A stretch of DNA of 62,362 nucleotides, taken from positions 1 to 62,362 of the forward strand of contig CALNAE010000212.1 in the NCBI GenBank assembly GCA_937874315.1, read 5' to 3'. Positions 52,295-62,152 of this stretch are shown in pieces. Every line of letters begins with the position of its first letter. The stretch's first letter is position 1. This stretch comes from an uncultured Bifidobacterium sp. Its GTDB lineage: Bacteria > Actinomycetota > Actinomycetes > Actinomycetales > Bifidobacteriaceae. The position numbers and the translations under genes were made by a program. The notes under the pieces are model-generated. The model made no database searches, was not told the origin of the DNA, and was given only the letters and a program-made list of their open reading frames with translations.

Positions 52295-54496
52295 CTATCG
52301 ACCGCCGAAAGAGCCTCCGCCGGAGCCACCGGACATGCCGCCGAAGCCACCGCCCGAAAACATGCCAGAACCCGAACCGGATGAGGAGGATGGGGAGGCC
52401 AACTGGATGGTATGGCTCAAATCGGCGAAACTGGAGCTGAGCTGTGCACCGATATCCCCGACATTCGCGCTCAACGATCCGGACGCGGCCGCCTGTGCTG
52501 CATCCGAGATCACGCCATCGCCCGCGAAAGCCGGAGATGCCCATAGATACGGTCGATACAGCCAGTACATCAGCGACGTGCCGGCGTAGGCGTCAAGCCA
52601 CTGCGGATCGGCGAGATGTGGGTTCATCTTCGCCATCTGGCGCAGCACGGTACCGGAGATGCCGAAGGCGACGGCATAGACCAGATAACGGTCCCAGAGC
52701 ACCAGGTCGTCGACATCACGCTCGGAAAAATCGCTGAACTGCTCGAGATACCGTTGCAGGCCCACCACCTGCCCGGCCAGCACCTGACCGCGTGCACTGA
52801 GAGACACGCTTCTGGCGGCCGCCAGAACCACACACGAGCCGAAGCACAACGGTCCGGCGACGAGCAATGCCAAGGCAAGCTGCCCGGAGACCGCAACCGT
52901 CACAGCACAGAGCGCCGCGAGCGCCAGCCCGCAGCCGCCGGACACGCGGGCCCATATTCCCGTGGAACTGGTGGCGCCCAACGCGGCAAATTCGTTATCC
53001 ACCGCGGCCTGATACCGTCCTTGGACCTTCACACCCTCCTGCCAGCCGGAGAACGACCGCTGCATGCCCTTGAGATCGAACACCGGGGAATTGAGCCGTT
53101 GGGACGCAGCCTCCAGCAACTGCAACGCGCCCTCCTCGCTTTCGCTCAGCCGCAGCATCCCACGGTTATTGCGCGCGACCGGAAGAATCGCCACCGTATT
53201 CGTCGACGCTCGCTTGCGACGCGGATCCAATCGTTGTCGCATAACCGCCGAGACCTCCTGCGCCGGCATATTCATCACATCAAGCCCCTGATAGTCCTCG
53301 ACCGCACCGGGCAGCATGGCGATGGCGTGCTTTGAAGCCAACGACATGACCGTGGCCGCCAGCTGCCGGGATGCAAGCCGCTTGGCGGGCACCGGCTGCA
53401 TGATCGCCAGTAGCGCCGCCGCGCTCGCCGGACTCATCTCCGGCGGATCCCGCCAATACTCGACGTCCCCGCGATATTGCGCGTCACGATTGCTCCGTAT
53501 CGCGGCGGCGAGACCCAAGCACACGAGTGCGAGACCCAGCACACCGGCGATGATGGCCGTTATCAGCACGCGCCGCGCGCGAGCCCGCTGGCTGTCTTGC
53601 CATGCCCGCTCCTGCGCGGCCTCATCGCGCATGATGCGGGTCTTGGCATCGCCCGCCACCGAACGGGTTATGCCCTTCGTCGCCGCGACATCGAATATGG
53701 TGACCAGATCGAGATACTGACCGTTCCGCACATCCGATGCGGTGGCATGCAGAGTTCCATCCGAATCGCGCGATGTGGTCGAGCGACCGGAAAAATGCAG
53801 CCATGCCCAGGAATTCGAAGCGGTGACTCCCTTGGGGAAATGCACGCTGGCGCTGAGTTCGCCGATGGGGATCTGATTCGACGCGCCGACCGGTTCCCAT
53901 TGGATGCTGGCCACGTCGTCATAGGCCGTGGCCGTTCCCGTGAAGGTCATGGCCACATCGAAGCGCATGTGATCGGCCTTCGTCGTCGCCGGGATGTTCC
54001 AGCCGACCTCGATCGTTCGGTTCCCGGAGTCCAGGCTCTTGGCCGTCTCCTGCGCATCATACGGCAGCGGGGAATCCGCGCCGTCGGTCACATCGGAAAC
54101 GTACCAGTGGTTGGCGTACTGCGCGTCCCACTGCGCCGAATCGACCGAGGACGGCGATTGAGGGGCAATCTGTTGATACTGCCTCCCCGTGTCTCGATCG
54201 GTCACGCTCACGTTCGTGATGGACGTGAGATTCTTCGCCTTCAGCGTGTATTGCTGATACAGCTGCTTCCACGGTCTTCTCGTATCACCATCGCCGCGGT
54301 CCTTAAGGCGCATATCGATATGCTGCACAACGGTCATGTCGCCATTGGCGGCGATGTGGACATCGTAGTCGAGCGTGCGGTAGGTGAGATCGGCGGCGGA
54401 ACCCGACGATGTCATCGCCACCACCAGCGCCGTCATCGCCACCACCGTCACGACGGCGGCTATGAGGATCGAGCGTAGCCAACGACGCAGCGTCAT
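52295..54496 (-). CDS. DUF2207 membrane protein
   Basis: A 733-residue protein with a signal peptide (residues 1-35, ILIAAVVTVVAMTALVVAM), a large extracellular DUF2207 domain (LTYRTLDYDVHIAANGDMTV), a membrane helix near 310-330, and two close membrane helices near 530-570. It ends in a Gly/Ser-rich tail (GGGFGGMSGGSGGGSFGG). Function is not known; in many Gram-positives it is paired with LemA, as here. The pair may form a membrane complex; this is inference. Confidence 0.88.
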   Translation of the reverse strand: MTLRRWLRSILIAAVVTVVAMTALVVAMTSSGSAADLTYRTLDYDVHIAANGDMTVVQHIDMRLKDRGDGDTRRPWKQLYQQYTLKAKNLTSITNVSVTDRDTGRQYQQIAPQSPSSVDSAQWDAQYANHWYVSDVTDGADSPLPYDAQETAKSLDSGNRTIEVGWNIPATTKADHMRFDVAMTFTGTATAYDDVASIQWEPVGASNQIPIGELSASVHFPKGVTASNSWAWLHFSGRSTTSRDSDGTLHATASDVRNGQYLDLVTIFDVAATKGITRSVAGDAKTRIMRDEAAQERAWQDSQRARARRVLITAIIAGVLGLALVCLGLAAAIRSNRDAQYRGDVEYWRDPPEMSPASAAALLAIMQPVPAKRLASRQLAATVMSLASKHAIAMLPGAVEDYQGLDVMNMPAQEVSAVMRQRLDPRRKRASTNTVAILPVARNNRGMLRLSESEEGALQLLEAASQRLNSPVFDLKGMQRSFSGWQEGVKVQGRYQAAVDNEFAALGATSSTGIWARVSGGCGLALAALCAVTVAVSGQLALALLVAGPLCFGSCVVLAAARSVSLSARGQVLAGQVVGLQRYLEQFSDFSERDVDDLVLWDRYLVYAVAFGISGTVLRQMAKMNPHLADPQWLDAYAGTSLMYWLYRPYLWASPAFAGDGVISDAAQAAASGSLSANVGDIGAQLSSSFADLSHTIQLASPSSSSGSGSGMFSGGGFGGMSGGSGGGSFGGR

Positions 54497-54612
54497 GGCA
54501 TCTCCATTCTTTCGTATCGTTCGACGACCGGTTCAAGCATACGGGACGCGCCCGGCACCGGATTCGCGCGCACGCCGGCACTCCGCCGGATTCGTCTCGT
54601 CCCTGTGAGGAC

Positions 54613-55188
54613 TCAGAACTTGACCTGCGGCACCTGTCGATCGGAGTCGTCGGTCTGGAAGTACTGCGCCTGCGTGAAGTGGAACAGCCCCGCGACGATG
54701 TTGCTGGGAACGGTTTCGATCAGGGTGTTGAACTTGAGCACAACATCGTTGTAGAACTGCCGAGCATAGGCGATCTTCTGCTCAAGCTGGGCGAGTTGGC
54801 GCTGCAGATCCATGAAGTTCTGATTCGCCTGCAGCTGCGGATAGGACTCTGCCGTCGCCCTGAGATTCACCAGGGAGCGAGACAACTCATTCTCGACCTG
54901 AGCCCGCTGGGCGGTGGTGGCATTCGGGTCCGCGGACACCGCCACGACATTCGCACGGGCTTTGGTCACCTCGGTGAACACCGTGGATTCATGGGCGGCA
55001 TAGCCCTTGACGGTTTCCACCAGGTTGGGGATCAGATCGGCTCGCTGCTTGAGCTGCACGTCGATCTGGGCCCAGCCGTTGCCCACGCGATTGCGCAGCG
55101 TTATCAGCTTGTTATAGACGCCCATGGCCCACAGCACCAAGATAATGACCACGGCGACGATGACGATGAGGGCGATGATGGCTCCCAT
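54613..55188 (-). CDS. lemA: LemA family protein
   Basis: A 191-residue protein with one N-terminal membrane helix (IIALIVIVAVVIILVLWAM) and the family signature YNKLITLRNRVGNGWAQIDV. The rest is a helical bundle with QLKQRADLIPNLVETVKGYA. The start has GGGAGGAA. It precedes the DUF2207 gene and has a good promoter at 55227-55255. Confidence 0.95.
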   Translation of the reverse strand: MGAIIALIVIVAVVIILVLWAMGVYNKLITLRNRVGNGWAQIDVQLKQRADLIPNLVETVKGYAAHESTVFTEVTKARANVVAVSADPNATTAQRAQVENELSRSLVNLRATAESYPQLQANQNFMDLQRQLAQLEQKIAYARQFYNDVVLKFNTLIETVPSNIVAGLFHFTQAQYFQTDDSDRQVPQVKF

Positions 55189-55226
55189 GATTTCCTCCCT
55201 ATTTCAGGCCCGCTTCGGGCATGAAT

Positions 55227-55255
55227 GCTATATATCGATATCTCGATTGTCTCAA
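55227..55255 (-). promoter_or_regulatory. lemA promoter
   Basis: On the minus strand TTGAGA (55250-55255) is 17 bases from TATAGC (55227-55232). The spacer includes the palindrome ATATCGATAT. Confidence 0.65.
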
Positions 55256-55303
55256 GTGGTAGGGATAGCGGGATATGACGCTGAAACCATGTACCATGGA
55301 CAT

Positions 55304-55990
55304 ATGAGCGAATCGGCCATAACCCCGAGCAAATCCATCCGTGTTGGCGTCTTGGACAATGACTGCTGCGCATTGGAATGCGAGGTGGCGCTGCTGCAAC
55401 GATTGGCTCGTCAAGACCAGATGGATCTCGACGTGTGGTCGACGGACAACCCCGCACGGGCCATACAGGAATGCCGTTTCGGAGCGAAACGCACCAACGT
55501 CATGATCATCGACGTCGCACTCAATGGCATCACCGGAGCCCAGGTCGCCGTTGAGCTGCGTCGCCAGGAATCAGGCATCGGCATCATCGGCATCACGTCC
55601 TACCAACCACAGATCTACGAACGATGCATGCGAGATTCGGGAGCACAGGCGCTACTCGATAAAAGCACCCTACGGCAGACGCTTTCGGATGCCATCGGGA
55701 TGGTGGCACAAGGGCTGCCCTATCCCGATGGAGCCGTGTTCGTGCCCGTTCGTCAGGCCTGTGCCGCGATGGACAGGCACGTAAACGCGGAGAATAACGC
55801 GAATCTGACGCAGACGGAACGACAGATCCTCGCCTTAAGCCTCACCCCGCTCAGCACGAAGGAGATAGCATCGACCCTGCACGTCACCGTCGACACGGTT
55901 TTTTCCCACCGTCGCAATATCAAAAACAAGATGCGATCCAATACCTGGCACGACGTGATGGACTATTGCCGCACGATGCACATCGCTTGA
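55304..55990 (+). CDS. NarL/LuxR-family response regulator
   Basis: A regulator of about 228 residues. The receiver has acidic residues in GVLDNDCCALE, the phospho-acceptor Asp in MIIDVALNGITG, and the conserved Lys in LLDKSTL. The C-terminal LuxR helix-turn-helix is LTQTERQILAL...STKEIASTLHVTVDTVFSHRRNI. Start codons at 55289 and 55304 are both possible, with no strong ribosome site. It precedes its kinase by 90 bases. Target genes are unknown. Confidence 0.88.
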   Translation: MSESAITPSKSIRVGVLDNDCCALECEVALLQRLARQDQMDLDVWSTDNPARAIQECRFGAKRTNVMIIDVALNGITGAQVAVELRRQESGIGIIGITSYQPQIYERCMRDSGAQALLDKSTLRQTLSDAIGMVAQGLPYPDGAVFVPVRQACAAMDRHVNAENNANLTQTERQILALSLTPLSTKEIASTLHVTVDTVFSHRRNIKNKMRSNTWHDVMDYCRTMHIA

Positions 55991-56080
55991 CGGTGCGTGC
56001 CGCGCCCACAGACGCGTCTCCACCTTCGAACACGACAGACACATACCAAGCACACAACTGACAATACGAGACACAACACA

Positions 56081-57289
56081 ATGACCCTCAACATCCATGC
56101 CCGCTACCACGCCGACGACAACCGGCGTCAGCGCAGATCCAGATTCTTCCGATATCCATATATCGCTTTGATCACCGCGATAGCGGGCGCGTTCACCACT
56201 GTCGAGGGCGTCTCCTGGCTGGTCGCGTCCCCACTGAGTTGGCAGTCGACGACCCTGTTCGTATTCCGGACGGCGTCATTGATCTGGTTCGCGTTCGACC
56301 CGAGATTGGGCGCGTACGCTGTGGTTCTCGCCCAATGCGTCGATTTCGTCGTGCCGCAGACCACCCCCGTGAGCATGATGTTCACCGCCCTGCTCATCGT
56401 GGGGGCATCGGCTTATCTGAGTATCTGGCGGGCCGCGGTGCTGGCCGGTTTGCTGGTCTGCGGCTCAGCGCTGAACATGGTGCTGCTGCCGACCGCGTTC
56501 ATGAGCGGGGGCGGAATGATATCGTACGCGCTGCTGACTCTGATCTCGATGCTCGTCGGTGTGCTGACACGCAAGGGCCTGCATCGTCAGGAGCAGAAGA
56601 TCCTGAACATCTCCGCCCTGTCGAACAACACCATCGCCCAGCATCTACACGATTACACCACCAACGACATGAACGATATCATCATGCTTTCGGATGCCAT
56701 CATGGACACCCCCTCCGCGACGGACCACGCGGAATCCATCCATCGCATTCGGGAGATTGCTGCCAACGCCCTGACGCAGACGCGCACGGCCATCAGTTCC
56801 CTGGAACAGGCGAGAACGCCGATCGCCCCCGTCCCCAGGCTCGAATGCGCCGGCCAACCACCGTCGAATCTTCAAGAGCGGGTCTCCGATCTGCTGGACG
56901 AGCAGCAGGAGCTCTTGGAATCGTTGGGCTTCACGGGAACCGTCATCATGCCCAGCCCGTTGCCGGCCTCCCATGATGCCGACGGCCGTCTGCTCCTCGG
57001 ACTGCTCCGCGAATTATTCGGCAACATCGCGCATCATGCCGCGCCGCGCCAAGGCTATACTCTCGCGATCTGCTGCGACGAGCGGTGTTGCGACATCAGT
57101 CTCGCCGACACACCGGTCACGGTGCAGACGACGAGCATCCGACAGAAAGCCAAGAACGGTGATCTGCCGAAGGGAATGTGTTCTGGGCTACGCCGCTATG
57201 AACGTGCCATAGCCGAGCGGCATGGGGAATGGGAGATAACGGCAAAGCCCGACAGTTGGTCTTTGCACGCCACGATCATCTGGAGCTGA
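56081..57289 (+). CDS. NarL-type sensor histidine kinase
   Basis: A 402-residue kinase with five to six N-terminal membrane helices (residues 20-160) and no extracellular domain, so it likely senses within the membrane. The H-box is IAQHLHDYTTNDMNDII with HD as in HisKA_3-like kinases. The ATPase domain is degenerate: LLRELFGNIAHHAAP serves as N-box, and the G-box is weak (GDLPKGMCSGLRRYERAI). The start ATG at 56081 lacks a ribosome site. It is second in the pair with the regulator at 55304. Confidence 0.82.
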   Translation: MTLNIHARYHADDNRRQRRSRFFRYPYIALITAIAGAFTTVEGVSWLVASPLSWQSTTLFVFRTASLIWFAFDPRLGAYAVVLAQCVDFVVPQTTPVSMMFTALLIVGASAYLSIWRAAVLAGLLVCGSALNMVLLPTAFMSGGGMISYALLTLISMLVGVLTRKGLHRQEQKILNISALSNNTIAQHLHDYTTNDMNDIIMLSDAIMDTPSATDHAESIHRIREIAANALTQTRTAISSLEQARTPIAPVPRLECAGQPPSNLQERVSDLLDEQQELLESLGFTGTVIMPSPLPASHDADGRLLLGLLRELFGNIAHHAAPRQGYTLAICCDERCCDISLADTPVTVQTTSIRQKAKNGDLPKGMCSGLRRYERAIAERHGEWEITAKPDSWSLHATIIWS

Positions 57290-57864
57290 TGCACAGGGAT
57301 GCATCAGGAGGTATCAGGATGCATCCGGAACGGCAGGCCTCGACGCCCACGTCCGTCTGCCCGTAACGGCATGGCACCTGCGCCGCACGGCACGACGTCC
57401 CATACCTCACCCTATGCTCCGCCGCACGCCCACTGCAGCCAGACCGGACACCCCGGATTGGGTGAAACCGCGACCACCGCGGGGGTCTGGAGCACAACGG
57501 CCGACCGAACGCCCTGCGATGGCGCCGCGTCGCATACCGACGGGATCAGTACCATGACCACGCCAAGCATGGAGGAGCATCCTCGACACCATCGACCCAT
57601 CGGGACCGCCCCTCTCATCAGTTCGAACCGGCATTGGTTCCTTATTCGCAACCCGCCAACCAGCACCAGTGTCAGTGATAGCGGACCAACCGGCGGCCGA
57701 TAACTCCGTCTGCAGGAACCTGCATGCGTTTCTGTGGGGTAGATCACATCTCGGCAGCCACATACACCAACAGGCTGGGGCACATCATTGCCTGATGTGC
57801 CCCAGCCTGTTGAAACCCCTACGGTACGCGTCAGGCGTATCGCGTCAATCCACGTCTTTCGAGA
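57290..57864. other. 575-base stretch between the kinase and pnp
   Basis: Open frames exist on both strands but none has a ribosome site, a family match or a clear codon bias. One minus-strand frame (57412-57783) has a hydrophobic run MLGVVMVLIPSVCDAAP that resembles a signal peptide; I judge it too weak for a gene. The pnp terminator lies at 57768-57812. A decayed gene is possible. Confidence 0.5.
57768..57812 (-). terminator. pnp terminator
   Basis: A perfect 20-bp stem (57768-57787 with 57793-57812) with a 5-base loop, 53 bases past the pnp stop. No T-run follows on the minus strand. Confidence 0.8.
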
Positions 57865-60513
57865 TCAGCCCTCGAACGGATCGAAATCACGACGAACGCG
57901 GCGACGCGGACGCTCCGAGCGTTCCTCACGATCGGCACGATAGTCGTCATAGTTCTCGTCGGTGGCGTAGCGAGGATTGCGATCGTCACGGCGACCAAGA
58001 TAACCACGATCATCGCGGCGGTCCGCATGGCGATCCTCCTGCTCCTCACGCCGACGGCGCGGACGATCGTCAAAATCGCGATCGTCACGACGCTCCTCGC
58101 TGCGGTCCGAATGGCGCTCCTCGCGACGGCCCTCGTAGGAACCTTCGCGATCCTCATGACGATCCCTGCCGCCACGACGATCGTCGAAGTCGCGATCATC
58201 ATGATCGCGACGCCCGCGATATCCACCGCGATCGTCACGACGGCCACGGCCCGAACGACGATCGTCGCGGTCGCCGCGATCACGCCCGGAACGAGGCGCC
58301 GAGGATTCCTGATTCTCGAAGCCTGGGATGGCCAGCGAGATCTTGCCGCGATCGTCGACGCTCTGCACGATCACCTCGACGCTGTCGCCTTCCTTGAGGA
58401 CATCTTCGACGGCCTCGACTCGCTCGCCGTTGGTCAGATTCCTGATCTGGGAGATATGCAGCAGTCCGTCGGTTCCGGGAGTGAGATTCACGAAGGCACC
58501 GAAACTGGTGGTCTTCACGACCTTGCCATTGAAGGTCTCACCGGGCTGAGGCACATGCGGATTCGCGATGGAGTCGATGATGCCCTTCGCCTTCTCGGCG
58601 GCTTCCCCGCCCTCGGAGGAGATGTATACCGTGCCGTCGTCCTCGATGGTGACGTCGGCGCCGGTGTCCTCCTGGATCTGGTTGATCATCTTGCCCTTGG
58701 GCCCGATGACCTCACCGATCTTGTCCACCGGAACGGTGGTGGTGATGATACGCGGGGCGTAGGGACTCATCTCGGCGGGAGAATCGATGCACTCGTTGAT
58801 GACCTCGAGGATCGTCGTACGCGCTTCCTTGGCCTGCTGCAATGCGGCCGCCAGGATATCCGCGGGAATGCCGTCGAGCTTCGTATCCAGCTGCAGCGCC
58901 GTGATGAATTCGGACGTGCCGGCGACCTTGAAGTCCATGTCGCCGAATGCATCCTCGGCGCCCAGGATATCGGTCAGGGTCTTGTAGATATGCTCACCGT
59001 CGACGTCACCCGAGACCAGACCCATGGCGATGCCCGCCACCGGAGCCTTCAGCGGCACGCCGGCCGCCAGCAGGGACATCGTGGACGCGCACACGGAGCC
59101 CATCGAGGTCGAACCGTTCGAGCCGATGGCCTCGGAGACCTGACGAATCGCGTAGGGGAAATCCTCACGGCTTGGCAGCACGGGGACCAAAGCGCGCTCG
59201 GCCAATGCGCCATGGCCGATTTCACGACGCTTGGGCGAACCCACACGGCCGGTCTCGCCGGTCGAATACGGCGGCATCTCGTAGTTGTGCATGTACCGCT
59301 TGGTCTGCGGTCCGGAGATCGCATCGATCGTCTGCTCCATCTTGAGCATGTTGAGCGTGGTCACGCCCAGGATCTGCGTCTCACCACGCTGGAACAGCGC
59401 GGAGCCATGGACGCGAGGAACGATGTCGACCTCGGCGGACAGCGTGCGGATGTCGCGCAGGCCGCGACCATCGATACGGTAGTCCTGAGTGAGAATGCGA
59501 CGGCGCACGATCTGACGCTGCAGCTCCTTGAAGGCGTTGCCGAGTTCCTTGTCCTTCTCGGCGTCGCCCATATCGGTGAATTCACCGGCAAGCTGTTCGC
59601 GCACCTGCTCCTTGATCTCATGGATGCGATCCTGCCTGGGCAGCTTCTGCGCGATGGACAGCGCATCGTCGAGATCGGCGTGGGCTATCTCATCGATGCG
59701 AGTATAGAGCGCATCGGTGTATTCGGGGAACAGCGGGAACTCCTTGGTGTCCTTCGCGGCCACGCGCTTGAGTTCATCCTGAGCCTCGCAGATCACCTTG
59801 ATGAATGGCTTGGCGGCTTCCAGACCACCGGCCACCACTTCCTCATCGGGCTTGCGCTGGCCTTCGTTGTAGATCAGGTTCCAGGCGTTGGCACCGGCAC
59901 CGGCCTCGATCATGGCGATGGCGACATCGCCGTTCTCGATCACACGGCCCGCGACGACGATCTCGAATACGGCGCGTTCGCGCTCACTCCAACGAGGGAA
60001 GGCAATCCACTGACCATCGACCAACGCCAGACGCACGCCGGAAACCGGTCCCTCGAACGGCAGGCCGGAGATCATCGTCGAAGCCGAGGCGGCGTTGAGT
60101 GCGATCATGTCATATGCATCATCGGGATTGACGGACAACACCGTCTCGACGACCTGCACTTCGTTGCGCAGCGTGTGGGGGAACAGGGGACGCAGCGGGC
60201 GATCGATGATCCTGCACGCAAGAATGGCCTCCGATGAAGGACGACCTTCACGACGGAAGAACGAACCGGGAATCTTGCCCGCGGCGTACATCTTCTCCTC
60301 CACGTCGACCGTGAGCGGGAAGAAATCGTAATTTTCCTTCGGGCTTGAACCGGCGGTCGTGGTGGACAACACCATCGATTCGTCATCGAGATAGGCGGCT
60401 ACCGCGCCATCCGCCTGCTGGGCCAAACGCCCCGTTTCAAAGCGCAACGTGCGCTTCCCAAATGAACCATTGTCTATTACGGCCTCAACGGCCTTTATTT
60501 CGGGACCCTCCAC
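57865..60513 (-). CDS. pnp: Polyribonucleotide nucleotidyltransferase
   Basis: An 882-residue 3'-5' phosphorolytic exoribonuclease of the RNA degradosome. Two RNase PH domains, the second with TSMGSVCASTMSLLAAGVP, are followed by the KH domain (GEVIGPKGKMINQIQEDTGA) and the S1 domain (GETFNGKVVKTTSFGAFVNL). After about residue 735 comes a 140-residue tail of RDDR, GRRDD and RGGYRG units, absent from E. coli PNPase (711 residues). The tail is likely disordered and RNA- or protein-binding. rpsO precedes it, as in most bacteria, and a hairpin sits in the leader. Confidence 0.97.
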   Translation of the reverse strand: MEGPEIKAVEAVIDNGSFGKRTLRFETGRLAQQADGAVAAYLDDESMVLSTTTAGSSPKENYDFFPLTVDVEEKMYAAGKIPGSFFRREGRPSSEAILACRIIDRPLRPLFPHTLRNEVQVVETVLSVNPDDAYDMIALNAASASTMISGLPFEGPVSGVRLALVDGQWIAFPRWSERERAVFEIVVAGRVIENGDVAIAMIEAGAGANAWNLIYNEGQRKPDEEVVAGGLEAAKPFIKVICEAQDELKRVAAKDTKEFPLFPEYTDALYTRIDEIAHADLDDALSIAQKLPRQDRIHEIKEQVREQLAGEFTDMGDAEKDKELGNAFKELQRQIVRRRILTQDYRIDGRGLRDIRTLSAEVDIVPRVHGSALFQRGETQILGVTTLNMLKMEQTIDAISGPQTKRYMHNYEMPPYSTGETGRVGSPKRREIGHGALAERALVPVLPSREDFPYAIRQVSEAIGSNGSTSMGSVCASTMSLLAAGVPLKAPVAGIAMGLVSGDVDGEHIYKTLTDILGAEDAFGDMDFKVAGTSEFITALQLDTKLDGIPADILAAALQQAKEARTTILEVINECIDSPAEMSPYAPRIITTTVPVDKIGEVIGPKGKMINQIQEDTGADVTIEDDGTVYISSEGGEAAEKAKGIIDSIANPHVPQPGETFNGKVVKTTSFGAFVNLTPGTDGLLHISQIRNLTNGERVEAVEDVLKEGDSVEVIVQSVDDRGKISLAIPGFENQESSAPRSGRDRGDRDDRRSGRGRRDDRGGYRGRRDHDDRDFDDRRGGRDRHEDREGSYEGRREERHSDRSEERRDDRDFDDRPRRRREEQEDRHADRRDDRGYLGRRDDRNPRYATDENYDDYRADREERSERPRRRVRRDFDPFEG

Positions 60514-60554
60514 GGGTTCCTCCTTTGTTTTCTGTTATCTATCTATCCAACAAC

Positions 60555-60575
60555 ATCACAGCCGCACGGTGTGAT
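60555..60575 (-). promoter_or_regulatory. Hairpin in the pnp leader
   Basis: ATCACAGCCG and CGGTGTGAT (60555-60564, 60567-60575) pair with one bulge around a 2-base tip, about 40 bases before the pnp start. Many bacteria autoregulate pnp through a leader stem cut by RNase III; a similar role is possible. Confidence 0.4.
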
Positions 60576-60788
60576 CCGGTCTCTGGTCGTATCCTCTGCG
60601 CCGACGCGGCATACCTGGCCGCGCATCCCTGTACCGAACGCATCCGTCGCCGTCCAACTTGAATTATCGATCCTCTCGCGAAGATCCTTGGCGTTTTCGC
60701 GGCATGGACTGCCACGCGTGCGTAATCCCAATCATCGTGCCCCAGAAGGACATACCCCGGTATCCGTTCACCCTTCACCATGCAAAAG

Positions 60789-60814
60789 TGCCCGGGCAAC
60801 TAGATGCCCGGGCA
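60789..60814 (-). terminator. rpsO terminator
   Basis: A perfect 10-bp stem TGCCCGGGCA with a 6-base loop, followed by CTTTTGC on the minus strand, 10 bases past the rpsO stop. Read-through into pnp is possible. Confidence 0.8.
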
Positions 60815-60824
60815 GAAGTCCGTA

Positions 60825-61094
60825 TTATCGACGCAGACCAAGCTCGTCGATCAACGTACGGTAGCGATCGATGTCGACCCGCTTGAGATAATCAAGCAGC
60901 CGCCGACGATCGCCGACCATCAGCAGCAGGCCACGACGAGAATGGTGGTCGTGCTTGTGGGACTTAAGATGTTCGGTCAAGTCGTTGACACGCTTGGTGA
61001 TCAAAGCGACCTGAACTTCGGGAGAACCCGTATCGCCTTCGTGCGTCGCGTACTTCGTGATAATCTCGTGCTTTTCTTCAGCCGTAAGTGCCAC
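60825..61094 (-). CDS. rpsO: 30S ribosomal protein S15
   Basis: An 89-residue S15 that binds the central domain of 16S rRNA. Seen: LTAEEKHEIITKYATHEGDTGSPEVQVALIT and HSRRGLLLMVGDRRRLLDYL. The start is a GTG at 61094 with AGGAGG. Gene order rpsO-pnp is standard. Confidence 0.98.
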   Translation of the reverse strand: MALTAEEKHEIITKYATHEGDTGSPEVQVALITKRVNDLTEHLKSHKHDHHSRRGLLLMVGDRRRLLDYLKRVDIDRYRTLIDELGLRR

Positions 61095-61223
61095 GGCATC
61101 CTCCTTGTTGTTGCTGCGCGGTGCCTGCGACACCATGTCGAAGCGCTCTCTATCCGCGGGCGAAACACGCCAAGACAACATTATACCGAACGCCGTGGAT
61201 ATGAGCGGATCGACAACCGGCCC

Positions 61224-61925
61224 TCAGAGCAGGGAAGTGAGCAACCCGCCGAACAACACCACGATCAACACCACGATCTCGATGACGAAGTACATGATCA
61301 TCGAGGCCCAGCCCTGCGTCAGCACATTCAGCGGCGAGTCCTTGCGAATGACCACCAGCAGACCCACGAACAACACCGCGAACACGGCCACCCCGAGGCC
61401 CGCGGCGACGATGCCCAAATCCATGGCGTTCACGACTCCCGCGGATCGACCATACACGACATACGTGGAATACCAGTAGTCGAACCGCAGCAGGGCCACG
61501 CCCGCGATGAACTGCTCGGCCGCCAGAAAGAGCAGAAACAGCACACGCCATATCCAATGCCTCGCCTCGACGATGGCCATGGCCAGGCAGGTAAACATCA
61601 CCATGGTGACCGCCCAGGATGAGAATGCGGCACCTTGCAGCGAATAGTTGGCGAGCTGCTCCACCACGCCCCGGGTATGCTGCACGGCGAGCTGTCGGCC
61701 GAACCAGTAGGGTGCGACGAGTACCACCAACAGCGCGACGATGAACACCATCCAATGCATGGGTTTGAACTGCCGGCGTTCGATATCGGCCAACGAAAGA
61801 TCCGAAGATTCTATGGTGGGCTCGGGATGCTTAGAAACATCGACCGTTTCCACGACATCGCCGACTAACTCGGTCGCGGTGTTGTCCTTCCGGGAAGCCT
61901 GATCGTGACGAGGCGCATCGGCCAT
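61224..61925 (-). CDS. Membrane protein of unknown function
   Basis: A 233-residue protein with a cytosolic N-terminus of about 55 residues and four predicted membrane helices (MHWMVFIVALLVVLVAPYWF, WAVTMVMFTCLAMAIVE, LGIVAAGLGVAVFAVLFVG and IMYFVIEIVVLIVVLFGG), plus one shorter segment near 120-145. No family is recognised. It is between tRNA-Gly and rpsO on the same strand. Confidence 0.75.
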   Translation of the reverse strand: MADAPRHDQASRKDNTATELVGDVVETVDVSKHPEPTIESSDLSLADIERRQFKPMHWMVFIVALLVVLVAPYWFGRQLAVQHTRGVVEQLANYSLQGAAFSSWAVTMVMFTCLAMAIVEARHWIWRVLFLLFLAAEQFIAGVALLRFDYWYSTYVVYGRSAGVVNAMDLGIVAAGLGVAVFAVLFVGLLVVIRKDSPLNVLTQGWASMIMYFVIEIVVLIVVLFGGLLTSLL

Positions 61926-62002
61926 CGAGCCACCCCCCTCACTTTGAATTCACCCACATCTCACGCCATTCGAACACATCGACGCCTGCCGCGCACCAGT
62001 GG

Positions 62003-62073
62003 AGCGGACGACGGGAATCGAACCCGCGTAATCAGTTTGGAAGACTGAGGCTCTACCATTGAGCTACGTCCGC
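62003..62073 (-). tRNA. tRNA-Gly (TCC)
   Basis: A 71-base cloverleaf with acceptor GCGGACG/CGTCCGC, anticodon loop CTTCCAA (TCC) and T-loop TTCGATT. The CCA end is encoded (62000-62002). Confidence 0.95.
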
Positions 62074-62152
62074 GTAATGACTGCTCGTGTGCACCGGCTG
62101 AAAACCGCAGCGCCGGCTTTCCGAACCGACTGCACAACAAACAACCTGAGCC

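Larger units (their letters stand above)
60514..60824. other. rpsO-pnp intergenic region (pnp leader)
   Basis: It holds the rpsO terminator and the pnp leader hairpin. No reading frame with support is present in these 311 bases. Confidence 0.6.

Noticed and set aside
57299..57783. Three overlapping small frames between the kinase and pnp
   Set aside because: No start signal, no similarity and no codon bias. One has a signal-peptide-like run, recorded as a finding instead of a gene.
58027..60237. A 736-codon open frame on the plus strand opposite pnp
   Set aside because: The minus strand encodes all PNPase domains. The opposite frame stays open because of high GC at third positions and the RD-rich tail; its residues match no family.
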